A stretch of DNA of 64,000 bases from DASQMT01 sp963835735 (GTDB lineage Bacteria > Actinomycetota > Thermoleophilia > Solirubrobacterales > Solirubrobacteraceae). The stretch covers positions 1,364,001 through 1,428,000 of the forward strand of contig CAWIGP010000002.1 in the NCBI GenBank assembly GCA_963835735.1, written 5' to 3'. The notes below the pieces were generated by a model. The model did no database searches. It worked only from the letters and a program-made list of their open reading frames with translations, and had not been told where the DNA came from. The position numbers and the translations under genes are program-made. This document shows, in pieces, positions 41,702 through 50,900 of the stretch; the stretch's first letter is position 1; the number at the start of each line of letters is the position of its first letter.

Positions 41702-43679
41702 GTCCTCCGCCGTCGGCCTCCGCTTCCTCGACGCGCGCCTGCGCACCGCGGTCGAGTCCGCCGCGGCCGCCGACGACGGGGCCGAGGAGGCGCTGCGCGG
41801 CCTCTACATCTCCGACGAGCAGGCGCTGTCGCTGGCCGCCGGGACGGCGGCGGGCGACGCCGACTCGCGGCTCGCGTCCGCGGGCGAGCGGCTCGGGCTC
41901 GATGCGCTCGACCTCGCCGTGCTGAGCGTGTGCGCGGCGCCGGAGCTGCACCCGCGCTACGGGTTCCTGTACGCGTACCTGCAGGACGACGTGACGCGCC
42001 GGCTCGCCAGCCCGCGGCTCGTCGCCGACCTGCTCGCGGGCGAGGGGACCGACCGCTCCGACGTGCTCTCGTGCTTCGGCGTCTCCGCACGGCTGTCGCG
42101 CGTCGGCGCGCTGCGGCTGCTCGCGCCGGACGGCCCGGTCGCGCTCGCCGATCGTCCCGTCAAGGTCGCCGACCGGCTGGCCGCGTTCCTGCTCGGCGCG
42201 GGCGGCGGGCTCGCCGAGGCCGGCGCTCCGGCGGCGCTGCGGCGCGTCGACCCGCGGCTGCCGGTCGCCGGTCGTCACGAGGTGGTCGAGGAGGTCGCGC
42301 GGCTGCTTGACGTCGACACGCGCCTGACGCTGATGGTGTGCGGGCCGGACGCGGCGGCGATCGTGGCGGCCGCGGCGGGGCCGCTGCTCGTGTTCGACGT
42401 CGCTGCGCTCGAGCGCGCCGGCGCGATGGCCGACGCGACGCTCGCCGCCGCGCTCGAGCAGCGCCTGCTGTGCGTCTCCGGGCTGGACGGACTGGCGCCG
42501 CCCGACCGCATGCGACTGCTGCAGGCGATCGACGAGACCGAGAAGCGCGTGGTCGTGCTCGGGCACTCGCGCTCCGAGGCGCTCGCGCTCGGCGACCGCA
42601 CGGTGCTGATCGTCGACGTCCCGCTGCCGTCGTTCGCCGAGCGCCAGGTCGCGTGGTCGGAGCTGACCGGCGTTCAGGACACGCGCGACGTCGCGGCCAA
42701 GTTCCGGCTCTCGGTCGCCCAGATCACGGCCGCGGCGGAGGTCAGCCGGATCGCGGCGCGCTCGCGCGACGGCGGCGAGCCCGACTCCGCCGAGCTCGAC
42801 CGCGGCGCCCGCTACGCGTCGGTCTCCTCGCTCGGCGAGCTGGCCGCGCGGCTGGACGCCCCGTACCGCTGGCACGACCTCGTCGTGCCGGAGCGCCAGC
42901 GCGTGCTGCTGCGCTCGATCTCCGCCTATCTGCGACACCGCGACCGCGTGCTGTCGGACTGGGGCTACGAGCGCACCGTCGCCCGCACGCAGGGGCTCAA
43001 GGTGCTGTTCGCCGGCGAGTCCGGGACCGGCAAGACGATGGGCGCCCAGGTGCTCGGCGCAGAGCTGGGTCTCGACCTGTTCCGCGTCGACCTTGCCACG
43101 GTCGTCTCGAAGTACATCGGGGAGACCGAGAAGAACCTCGAGCGGATCTTCTCCGCGGCCGACGGCTCCAACGCGATCCTGTTCTTCGACGAGGCCGACG
43201 CGTTGTTCGGCAAACGGTCGGAGGTCTCGGACTCGCACGACCGCTACGCGAACATCGAGGTCGCCTACCTGCTGCAGCGCATGGAGGCGTACCCGGGCGC
43301 CGTGATCCTCGCGACCAACTACAAGCGCAACATCGACGACGCGTTCATCCGCCGGCTGGACTTCGTCATCGACTTCCCGTTCCCGGAGGCCGACGACCGC
43401 CGGCGGATCTGGAGCCTCGTCGTCCCCTCGGCAGCGCCGCTCGCCGACGACGTCGACCTCGACTTCCTGGCCGCACAGTTCAAGCTGTCCGGCGGCGCGA
43501 TCCGCAACTGCTCGCTGGCCGCCGCGTTCCAGGCCGCCGACGAGGACGCGGATATCGAGATGCGCCATTTCGTGCGCGCGGTCGCGCAGGAGTACGGCAA
43601 GCAGGGCCGCCTCACGCTCGAGACGGACTTCGCCCGCTTCCACGAATTCGTGCGCCTACCGGACGGCGATGGCGGCTAG
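41688..43679 (+). CDS. AAA+ ATPase of the contractile injection system
   Basis: A 663-residue protein. The N-terminal 420 residues are a degenerate second ATPase-like module preceded by helices. The C-terminal AAA+ domain has Walker A GESGTGKT (443-450), Walker B ILFFDEAD (D501, E502), then sensor ILATNYKRNIDDAFIRR. This is the Afp15/Pvc15-type ATPase found in nearly all eCIS clusters, thought to help cargo loading or assembly; its removal blocks cargo loading in Photorhabdus PVC. The start ATG 41688 lies inside the DUF4157 gene. Confidence 0.92.
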   Translation: MPSAESSAVGLRFLDARLRTAVESAAAADDGAEEALRGLYISDEQALSLAAGTAAGDADSRLASAGERLGLDALDLAVLSVCAAPELHPRYGFLYAYLQDDVTRRLASPRLVADLLAGEGTDRSDVLSCFGVSARLSRVGALRLLAPDGPVALADRPVKVADRLAAFLLGAGGGLAEAGAPAALRRVDPRLPVAGRHEVVEEVARLLDVDTRLTLMVCGPDAAAIVAAAAGPLLVFDVAALERAGAMADATLAAALEQRLLCVSGLDGLAPPDRMRLLQAIDETEKRVVVLGHSRSEALALGDRTVLIVDVPLPSFAERQVAWSELTGVQDTRDVAAKFRLSVAQITAAAEVSRIAARSRDGGEPDSAELDRGARYASVSSLGELAARLDAPYRWHDLVVPERQRVLLRSISAYLRHRDRVLSDWGYERTVARTQGLKVLFAGESGTGKTMGAQVLGAELGLDLFRVDLATVVSKYIGETEKNLERIFSAADGSNAILFFDEADALFGKRSEVSDSHDRYANIEVAYLLQRMEAYPGAVILATNYKRNIDDAFIRRLDFVIDFPFPEADDRRRIWSLVVPSAAPLADDVDLDFLAAQFKLSGGAIRNCSLAAAFQAADEDADIEMRHFVRAVAQEYGKQGRLTLETDFARFHEFVRLPDGDGG

Positions 43680-43685
43680 CCGGCG

Positions 43686-43925
43686 CTATTCGTTCTTGGG
43701 TGGGTTGAAGCGCGTGAACTCGTCGGCGCTCGAGTCCGGCACCATCACGCCCTTCTGCTCCGCGTCCGGGTGCTTGACCCAGCGCGAGAGCACACGCCGC
43801 GCCGCGCGATTGCCGGCCGCGCGCTGGAGCGCGAGCGCCCGCGCGCGCGGGCCCTTCGGCGTGCGAGCGACCACCTGTGGCGCGACCGGCTTCGGTGCCT
43901 GCGGATCGCGGTCGGTCGTACGCAT
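43686..43925 (-). CDS. Small protein with an LQRxAGNRA-type motif, opposite strand within the CIS locus
   Basis: A 79-residue ORF facing the ATPase gene, 6 bases from its stop. It has a Pro/Lys-rich start, then ALALQRAAGNRAARRVLSRW, which is the AGNxA helix that precedes DUF4157 and related domains in eCIS-linked proteins, then an acidic tail. The motif argues that it is a real protein and part of the system, perhaps a minimal cargo or adaptor. I cannot exclude a chance ORF in this high-GC sequence, but the motif would be an unlikely accident. Confidence 0.65.
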   Translation of the reverse strand: MRTTDRDPQAPKPVAPQVVARTPKGPRARALALQRAAGNRAARRVLSRWVKHPDAEQKGVMVPDSSADEFTRFNPPKNE

Positions 43926-44016
43926 GGTCCGCCCAGTTGTAGCGGGGCACGCGACCCCGGGTCAAGCAGAGGAGGGGCGACGTGAGGATTTCTCCCACGC
44001 GGCAAGCGCGCTCGGT

Positions 44017-44022
44017 TAGGGT
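44017..44022 (+). promoter_or_regulatory. -10-like box of the CIS structural operon
   Basis: TAGGGT ends 9 bases before ATG 44032, the first gene of the long structural operon. The 106-base gap 43926-44031 has no other clear signal. Confidence 0.45.
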
Positions 44023-44031
44023 CGGATCGGC

Positions 44032-44910
44032 ATGACGCTGGTCGTCGACGTACCGCTGAACACCGCGATCGCGGATCTCGACGAGGCGCTCAGGTCGCTG
44101 CTCCGCCGCGAGCTCAAGCGGCACGGGTTCGAGGGCGTGGACGTCGCGTTCGACGCGCCCTCGAAGGATTGGTCAGGGAAGCTCACCAATCCGACCGTGG
44201 ACCTGTTCCTCTACGACCTGCGCGAGGCGAGCTCGCGCGCGCAGGCCGCGCCCGACGAGCAGCGCGAGAACGGCAAGGCGGTCGTCACGCCCGCGTCGCT
44301 GCAGCTCGAGCTGACCTACGCGGTGACCGCATGGACGAAGGCGGTCGAGGACGAGCACCGGCTGCTGTCGCAGGTCCTGGCGATCCTGTACTCCTACCGG
44401 CGCCTGCCCGCCGAGCTGCTCGACAGCGCGCTCGACGGCGGCACGCTGCTCGCGAAGGCCGAGACCTCGGTCGGCCGGCCGCGTGAGGAGAAGGCCGACT
44501 TCTGGACCTCGGTCGGGGGCCAGTACAAGGCGTCGATCGACTTCGTCGTGCACACGCAGATCGCGTCGGGCGCGGCGTTCGTGCGCGGCCCCGAGGTCCG
44601 CACCCAGACGGTCCGCACGCGCTTGTCCGACGGGCCTGCGCGCACGCTGACGGAGTTCCACCGGATCGCCGGCACGGTCAGCGACGCCGACGGGCAGCCG
44701 GTAGCCGACGCGTGGGTCGCGATCCCCGCGGCCGGCTTGTGGACCGCGACGAGCCGCGACGGACGCTTCCGCTTCGACCGCATCCAACCCGGCAAGCACC
44801 GCGTGCTGGCGCGCACGGCCGCCGGCGACGAGGCGCAGGCGACGCTCGAGGTGCCCGGCGGGACCGTCGACCTCGCGCTCGGCGCCAAGGCCTCGCGCAG
44901 TCGTCGCTGA
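44032..44910 (+). CDS. Pvc16-like tube terminator/cap (DUF4255) with regulatory-like C-terminal domain
   Basis: A 292-residue protein. Residues 1-200 are the Pvc16 N-terminal (DUF4255) domain: AIADLDEALRSLLRREL, then PTVDLFLYDLREASS and QLELTYAVTAWT. In Afp/PVC the equivalent protein caps the sheath and tube end. Residues 205-285 form a carboxypeptidase-regulatory-like beta domain (IAGTVSDADGQPVADAWVA, GRFRFDRIQPGKHRV). This added domain is common in non-toxin-island CIS. It is the first gene of the structural run. Confidence 0.9.
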   Translation: MTLVVDVPLNTAIADLDEALRSLLRRELKRHGFEGVDVAFDAPSKDWSGKLTNPTVDLFLYDLREASSRAQAAPDEQRENGKAVVTPASLQLELTYAVTAWTKAVEDEHRLLSQVLAILYSYRRLPAELLDSALDGGTLLAKAETSVGRPREEKADFWTSVGGQYKASIDFVVHTQIASGAAFVRGPEVRTQTVRTRLSDGPARTLTEFHRIAGTVSDADGQPVADAWVAIPAAGLWTATSRDGRFRFDRIQPGKHRVLARTAAGDEAQATLEVPGGTVDLALGAKASRSRR

Positions 44911-44980
44911 CCCCGAATGTGCACGCAACGCTGCCCGATCGGCCCTATCGCCCCGGCGCGCGTCCGGAGAGGCTTGACAG

Positions 44981-45361
44981 ATGGAGAGCGCCCCCGTGCT
45001 CCGAGTCCTGCTCGGCGATCTCGCGCCGATCATGGCCATCGGGTTGCGCACGGTCCTGGAGGAGGAGGGGATCGAGGTGATCGGGCAGGAGAGCGAGCGC
45101 GGCCGGATCGTGCGGCGCACGCAGCGGCTCCAGCCCGACGTCGTGGTGCTCGATCTCGACCACGACGGCGCCACGACGCTGGCATCGGAGATCCGCCAGG
45201 TCGCCCCCCGCGCCAAGGTGATCCTGTGGGCGCGTGACGAGACCGTGATGGGGGTCCTGGAATCCATGTCGGACACACCTCGTCTTGTTGACATCACTAA
45301 TCACGTTGGGCTGCCCAGCGAGCTGAGCACCGGACGCCACCCTGACGGACTGGAGGATTGA
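44981..45361 (+). CDS. Degenerate response-regulator receiver domain within the CIS operon
   Basis: A 126-residue protein with a receiver-like alpha/beta pattern: RVLLGDLAPIMAIGLRTVLEEEG and PDVVVLDLDHDG (phospho-Asp about D58). The acidic pair is reduced to one Asp (D13), the Thr/Ser is replaced (VILWARDE) and the conserved Lys is missing; the tail is disordered. It is unlikely to be phosphorylated normally. GGAGAGG precedes the start. Position between cap and sheath genes suggests an assembly or regulatory part of the system. Confidence 0.78.
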   Translation: MESAPVLRVLLGDLAPIMAIGLRTVLEEEGIEVIGQESERGRIVRRTQRLQPDVVVLDLDHDGATTLASEIRQVAPRAKVILWARDETVMGVLESMSDTPRLVDITNHVGLPSELSTGRHPDGLED

Positions 45362-45362
45362 C

Positions 45363-46913
45363 GTGCCCACATACCTGACCCCGGGCGTGTACGTCGAGGA
45401 GATTCCCTCGGCGAACAAGCCGATCGAAGGCGTCGGCACCGCTGTAGCCGCGTTCGTCGGACTTGCCCCGGGCGGTCCGGTGAACACGCCGATGCGGATC
45501 TCGAACTGGACGCAGTTCGCGAAGATCTACGGCGACCCGGTGAACCCGGACAACGGCCCGTTCATGGAGGGCAGCTTCCTCGCGCACTCGATCTACGGGT
45601 TCTTCCAGAATGGCGGCAGCCTCTGCTGGGTCGTTCGCGTGGGCTCGGAGTCGAACGGCAGCGCCGCTGCACGCGCTGCGCTCCCGGCCGCATCGGACAA
45701 GACCGTCGAGGCGTTCCGAGCGGTCTCGCTCGCGGGCACTCCCGAGCCGGTCACGGTCGAGGTGACCGAGGAGCCCGAGTCCGCGGCCAAGGACGGCGAC
45801 GCGACCTACAAGCTCGTCGTCACCGCCGGAGACCAGACGGAGTCACACGAAGGGCTCTCGCTCAAGAAGGGCCGCACGAACATCGCGACGAAGGTCAACG
45901 CGGCCTCGAAGCTGATCAAGATCGAGGACGTCTCAGCGTCGCTGCCCGACACGCGCGTCGCAACCGGCTCCTACACGCTGTCCGCTCCCGCGCAGAAGCC
46001 GGAGACGATCGAATCGACGCACTTCGAGGGAGACGTCGCGCGCCGCTCCGGGATGGGCGGCCTCGCCGCCGTCGACGAGGTGACGATGCTCGTGATGCCG
46101 GACATCATGACGCTCGCGAGCAACGGCGACGACACGCAGATCCGCGACCTGCAGGGCAAGATGATCGCCCACGCCGAGAACGCGGGCGACCGCATGGCGA
46201 TCCTCGACACGCCGCCCGACCTGCTGCCGCAGGACGTGCTCGAGTGGCGCATGAACGCCGCCGGCTACGACTCGAAGATGGCCGCGCTCTACTACCCGTG
46301 GATCGAGGTCATGAACCCGCTCACGAAGCGGCCGATGATGATGCCGCCGTCCGGCCACGTGGCCGGCGTGTGGTGCCGCGTCGACGGCACGCGCGGCGTC
46401 CACAAGGCGCCCGCGAACGAGGTCATCCTCGGCGCCAACGGGCTCAGCTTCCAGGTCACGCATGCCGAGCAGGGCGGGCTCAACAAGGTCGGGATCAACT
46501 GCGTCCGCTCGTTCCCGGGGCGCGGCATCCGGATCTGGGGCGCGCGCACGCTGTCGAGCGATCCCGAGTGGCGGTACATCAACGTGCGCCGGCTCTTCAA
46601 CTTCGTCTCCGAGTCGATCATGGAGGGCACGCAGTGGAGCGTGTTCGAGCCGAACGACCAGATGCTGTGGATGCGGCTGAGCGCGTCGGTGCGGGCGTTC
46701 CTCACGCGCACCTGGCGCTCGGGCGCGCTCTTCGGCGCCACGCCCGCCGACGCGTTCTACGTCAAATGCGACGCCGAGACCAACCCGCCCGAAGTGGTCG
46801 AGGCGGGCCAGGTCGTCTGCGAGATCGGCATCGCGCCGGTCAAGCCGGCCGAGTTCGTGATCTTCCGCCTCAGCCAGTTCGCCGGGGGCGGAGAAGCAGA
46901 AGTCACCGAGTGA
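45363..46913 (+). CDS. Contractile sheath protein
   Basis: A 516-residue phage-tail-sheath family protein. The N-terminus PTYLTPGVYVEEIPS, TAVAAFVGLAPGGP and the C-terminal part MWMRLSASVRAFLTRTW, VKCDAETN and APVKPAEFVIFRLSQ are the standard sheath marks that form the interlaced arms. Only one sheath gene is present (Afp/PVC have two or three). The middle domain (about 110-250) is an insert that would face outwards. GTG start with GGAGG 6 bases upstream. Confidence 0.95.
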   Translation: MPTYLTPGVYVEEIPSANKPIEGVGTAVAAFVGLAPGGPVNTPMRISNWTQFAKIYGDPVNPDNGPFMEGSFLAHSIYGFFQNGGSLCWVVRVGSESNGSAAARAALPAASDKTVEAFRAVSLAGTPEPVTVEVTEEPESAAKDGDATYKLVVTAGDQTESHEGLSLKKGRTNIATKVNAASKLIKIEDVSASLPDTRVATGSYTLSAPAQKPETIESTHFEGDVARRSGMGGLAAVDEVTMLVMPDIMTLASNGDDTQIRDLQGKMIAHAENAGDRMAILDTPPDLLPQDVLEWRMNAAGYDSKMAALYYPWIEVMNPLTKRPMMMPPSGHVAGVWCRVDGTRGVHKAPANEVILGANGLSFQVTHAEQGGLNKVGINCVRSFPGRGIRIWGARTLSSDPEWRYINVRRLFNFVSESIMEGTQWSVFEPNDQMLWMRLSASVRAFLTRTWRSGALFGATPADAFYVKCDAETNPPEVVEAGQVVCEIGIAPVKPAEFVIFRLSQFAGGGEAEVTE

Positions 46914-46946
46914 CGGTCAACCGAGTGAACCAGGAAAGGACCAGCA

Positions 46947-47396
46947 ATGCCTGAAGAGATCGTCTACGGGACCTCCAGCGCCGTGTTCGAGTTCAACGGA
47001 TCCACGTTGAAGTGTTACGCCTGCTCGCCGCCGAGCGGCACGATCGACATCGGCTCGGTCAAGGCCTTCAGCCAGAGCGGCCCGGTCGAACCGCTCTCGG
47101 GCGGCGGCCACCAGGTCAGCTGGAGCCCCGTCACGATGTCGCGCTACTACGACGGCACCACGGATCTGTGGGACTGGTTCGAGGGCGTCACCGAGAAGGG
47201 CGCCGTCGAGGGCGAGACCAAGCACAACCCCACGATCACCGTCCTCAAGGAGGACGGCTCACCGCTCTACATGTGGGAGATCACGGGCGCGGTGATCACC
47301 GGCTACTCGGAGGGCGAGGTCAACGCGCAAAGCGAGGCCCTCGCGACGGAGACCGTCACGTTCACCGTCGAGAAGGCGAAGAAGACACCTGCCTGA
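46947..47396 (+). CDS. Inner tube protein (gp19/Hcp-like)
   Basis: A 149-residue tail tube protein of the T4 gp19-like family. Order and size match Afp1/Pvc1: SSAVFEFNGSTLKCYAC, the DLWDWFEGV segment, and the C-terminal beta strands WEITGAVITGYSEGEVNAQS with ETVTFTVEKAKK. It forms the stacked hexamers of the inner tube. AGGAAAGGA lies 8 bases before the ATG. It is directly after the sheath gene as expected. Confidence 0.93.
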   Translation: MPEEIVYGTSSAVFEFNGSTLKCYACSPPSGTIDIGSVKAFSQSGPVEPLSGGGHQVSWSPVTMSRYYDGTTDLWDWFEGVTEKGAVEGETKHNPTITVLKEDGSPLYMWEITGAVITGYSEGEVNAQSEALATETVTFTVEKAKKTPA

Positions 47397-47415
47397 TCGA
47401 ACGACGTCGCCGGTG

Positions 47416-47790
47416 ATGCAGACCGAGATCGCCTTCACGTTGCCGCGCGGGTACGTCGACTCGCGCGGCACGATCCATCGCGAGGGCAAGATGCGGCTCG
47501 CGACGGCTCGCGACGAGATCGAGCCGCTGCGAGACGTGGAGGTGCGCCAGAACCAGGCGTACCTGTCCGTCCTGCTGCTCGCGCGAACGATCACGAGCAT
47601 CGGCGACGTGACCGAGATCACGCCACAGTTGATCGAAGGACTCTTCGCGGCCGACTTCGATCACCTGCAGCGCCTCTACGAGCGCCTCAACAGCGATGGC
47701 GATGCCGTAGGGGTGGTGAGTTGTCCAGCATGCGCGCATCGGTTCGAGGTCGACATGACCGAAGTTGAGGACGGTCGCCTGGGGGAATGA
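47416..47790 (+). CDS. Tail-assembly-type protein with zinc-ribbon tail
   Basis: A 124-residue protein equivalent to the small gene after the tube in many contractile systems (phage tail assembly, gp41-like). TEIAFTLPRGYVD opens it; EVRQNQAYLSVLLLARTITSIGDV is the helical core. The C-terminal VVSCPACAHRFEVD looks like half a zinc knuckle (one CxxC). Role in assembly is inferred from place. ATG 47416 is preceded by an in-frame GTG 47413. Confidence 0.82.
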   Translation: MQTEIAFTLPRGYVDSRGTIHREGKMRLATARDEIEPLRDVEVRQNQAYLSVLLLARTITSIGDVTEITPQLIEGLFAADFDHLQRLYERLNSDGDAVGVVSCPACAHRFEVDMTEVEDGRLGE

Positions 47791-47948
47791 CGCGGCCGTC
47801 TCCTGAGCAGATGCTCAGCGAGACGGCCCGCCTGGCCTACCACGTGCATTGGCCGCTCGACACGATCATCGACCTGGAGCACCGCGACCGCCGCCGCTTC
47901 CTCGCGGAGGTAGAGCGCCTGGCCGCACCCCTTCCCGAAGCCACCTGA
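47787..47948 (+). CDS. DUF6760-like small CIS protein
   Basis: A 53-residue protein translated from ATG 47787, overlapping the previous stop as ATGA. SETARLAYHVHWPLDTIIDL and EHRDRRRFLAEVERL match the DUF6760 pattern (AYHFHW, EHxDRRRW) that follows the assembly gene in phage-tail-like clusters. Its function is unknown; it may help tube or tape assembly. It is followed after 2 bases by the large repeat protein gene. Confidence 0.82.
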   Translation: MTRPSPEQMLSETARLAYHVHWPLDTIIDLEHRDRRRFLAEVERLAAPLPEAT

Positions 47949-47950
47949 AA

Positions 47951-50900
47951 ATGGATCCTCAGACCACACGCGATCCCTCCGAGCCGCTCAGGCCGATGCG
48001 CAGGATCATGCGCGTCGTCGATCGCCGCGCGGCGCGCTCGACCGGGCGCGCCTGGCTGGGGGAGTCCGTCGCCGAGGCCCGCGCGCCCAAGCTCCTGACG
48101 GAGGCCACTCGGCTCGCCCCGACCGCCCGGCCGCCTGCATCGCCTCCTCCGGTCGTTGTCAGGTGGTCCCAGCCTCCGATGCCGGTCGCGCCGCCGGCGC
48201 CGTCGCCCGAGGCCGCGATGCCGGTCGTACCGCCGCCGCCGCCGCCGTCGCCTGAGCCGCCGATGCCCCAGGTCGAGCCGGCAGCCGAGCTGCCGCTGAT
48301 GGCGGATGGGACGCCCGTGCAATCGACCTTCGGGTTGGCGGAGGCGCTGGCGTGGAAGAAGGGAAAGGCGGAGGCCGGCGGCGACGACGCCGTCGAACCC
48401 GCGCCGGAGCCGGCGAGCCGGCGCGCCCCGATCCGCGGCGCGCGGATCGTGGAGGGCGCGGCCCCGCGCCCACAGGCCGGCAAGCCGCACCGCCTCGCAC
48501 GCAAGCCTCCTCCGGCCGATGCCACAGCGACCCGGTCGACCTCGGCGCGCGACACCACGCCCGGCCCGCCGGCCCCCGCCACGCCCGCGCTTCCGGCGGC
48601 CTCGACACCCACCGGCAGCCCACCGGCCGCCGCCTCGACGCCCGCGCCTCCGGCGGCCTCGACACCCACGGGCAGCCCGCCGGCCACCGCCTCGACGCCC
48701 GCGCCTCCGGCGGCCTCGACACCCACCGGCAGCCCACCGGCCGCGGCCCCGACGCCCGCAAGCCGCACCACGCCCGCGCATCCGGCGCCCTCGACACCCA
48801 CGGGCAGCCCACCGGCCGCCGCCTCGACACCCGCGCCTGCGGCGGCCTCGACTCCCACCGGCAGCCCGCCGGCCGCCGCCTCGACACCCGCGCCTGCGGC
48901 GCCCTCGACACCCACCGGCAGCCCCCCAGCCGGCAGGACGCCCGCGGGCCCGAGCACGCCCGCCCCGTCGACGCCGGCGCGCGACACGGCGCCCGGCCCC
49001 GCAGCGTCCGCGGGCGACATCACCTCCACCCCGGCGGCGCCGGTAGAGCCGGCAGTCGAGCTGCCGCTGATGGCGGATGGGACGCCCGTGCAATCGACCT
49101 TCGGGTTGGCGGAGGCGCTGGCGTGGAAGAAGGGAAAGGCGGAGGCCGGCGGCGACGACGCCGTCGAACCCGCGCCGGAGCCGGCGAGCCGGCGCGCCCC
49201 GATCCGCGGCGCGCGGATCGTGGAGGGCGCCGCCCCGCGCCCACAGGCCGGCAAGCCGCACCGCCTCGCGCGCAAGCCTCCTCCGGCCGATGCCACAGCG
49301 ACCCCGTCGACCTCGGCGCGCGACACCACGCCCGGCCCGCCGGCCCCCGCCACGCCCGCCCTTCCGGCGGCCTCGACACCCACGGGCAGCCCGCCGGCCG
49401 CCGCCGCGCCGCCCGCGCCTCCGCCGGCCTCGACACCCACGGGCAGCCCGCCGGCCGCCGCCGCGACGCCCGCGCCTCCGGCGGCCTCGACACCCACCGG
49501 CAGCCCACCGGCCGCCGCCGCGACGCCCGCGCCTCCGGCGGCCTCGACACCCACCGGCAGCCCACCGGCCACCGCCTCGACGCCCGCGCCTCCGGCGGCC
49601 TCGACACCCACCGGCAGCCCACCGGCCGCGGCCCCGACGCCCGCAGGCCGCACCACGCCCGCGCATCCGGCGCCCTCGACACCTACCGGCAGTCCACCGG
49701 CCGCCGCCTCGACGCCCGCAGGCCAGACCACGCCCGCGCATCCTGCGCCCTCGACACGCACGGGCAGCCCGCCGGCCGCCGCCCCGACGCCCGCGGGCCA
49801 GACCACGCCCGCCTCTTCGACGCATACCGGCAGCCCGTCGGCCGCCGTCTCGGCACCCGCAGGCGGTACCACGCCCGCCCCCTCGACGCCCGCGCGCGGC
49901 AGCGAGCCTGTCGCGCCGGCCGGCAGCCCGCACCGCTCGGTCGAGACCGCTCCCGCCCCGCCCGCCGATCGCGCGACGCCGACGCCAGCCTCGGAGCGGA
50001 CCGCGACGATTCCGGCCGCGACTTCTCCGACCGCCGCAGCCCCCGTCGCGCAGCCAGGGCCCGCGGCTCCGCCGGCCCCGCCTACGCGCTCGACCGTGAC
50101 GGACCCGGCGCCCGCCGCCGCCGCGCCGCTTCCGGCCACCGCGCACGCGACCGAGATCCCATCCGGCTCCCAGCGCGTGGCAGTACAGCGCGTCGCTCCG
50201 CCGGTGCCCGCGCAGCCGGCCCGGCCCGCGCTGCGGCGCACGCCGAGGCAGGCACCTCCGCCTCTCCCCTCGCGCCCGGGCCCGATCCGGCGGGCGCTGG
50301 ACGCACTAAGGGGACGTCCTTCACCCGCCGCCGCAACGACGCGCGAGGCGCCACGCGACCTGCCGCGCCTGTCACCTCACACGTCTGCCTCGGCGCCGGA
50401 CGCGACTGGCGGCCCGCAGCCCGGGGCGCACACGGCGACCGGAGTCGCGGCGCGCGAGTCGTCGGCGTCACGCACGAGGCCGGCCACCCCCGAAGCGGCG
50501 CCGCGCGCAGCCGTTCACATGGCGCCAAGCACGCCGGACGCGGCTCCGAGAGAGTCGTCGGCGAGCACCCCCAGAGCGGCTCCGCGAGAGTCGTCAGCGG
50601 CGCTCGTCGAGCGCAGCGAGGGCTCCATGCCGCGCATGACGCGCGCCCCCGCTTCCGCCGCCGGCGCTCCGGCGCTGCCTGACCCGGCCCGCCGTCCGCA
50701 GCATTCCGACCCTCGCTCGAGGCCGCGCCTCCACCGCCCACCCGCTCAGCCCCCGGCCGGGCCTGGGGCGTCGCCGGCCGGATGGCTGCGCAGAGCGCTC
50801 GGCGGCCGCGCGGCCGAACCCGCAGCACCACCCGCGCCGCCGGCCCCGGCGGCGCCGGCCCGTCCGCGTCCGAGCATGCGGCTCGTCGCCCCATCGCGCC

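Noticed and set aside
48594..49870. Regular 57-bp repeats that could suggest a CRISPR array
   Set aside because: Repeats are in frame, contiguous, code for STPTGSPPA-type units, have no unique spacers, and no cas genes are near.
47837..50241. Long minus-strand open frames of 760-769 codons opposite the repeat protein
   Set aside because: They are by-products of GC-rich repeats on the coding strand; Gly/Arg-rich, no ribosome site, no family likeness, and the plus-strand gene fits the operon.
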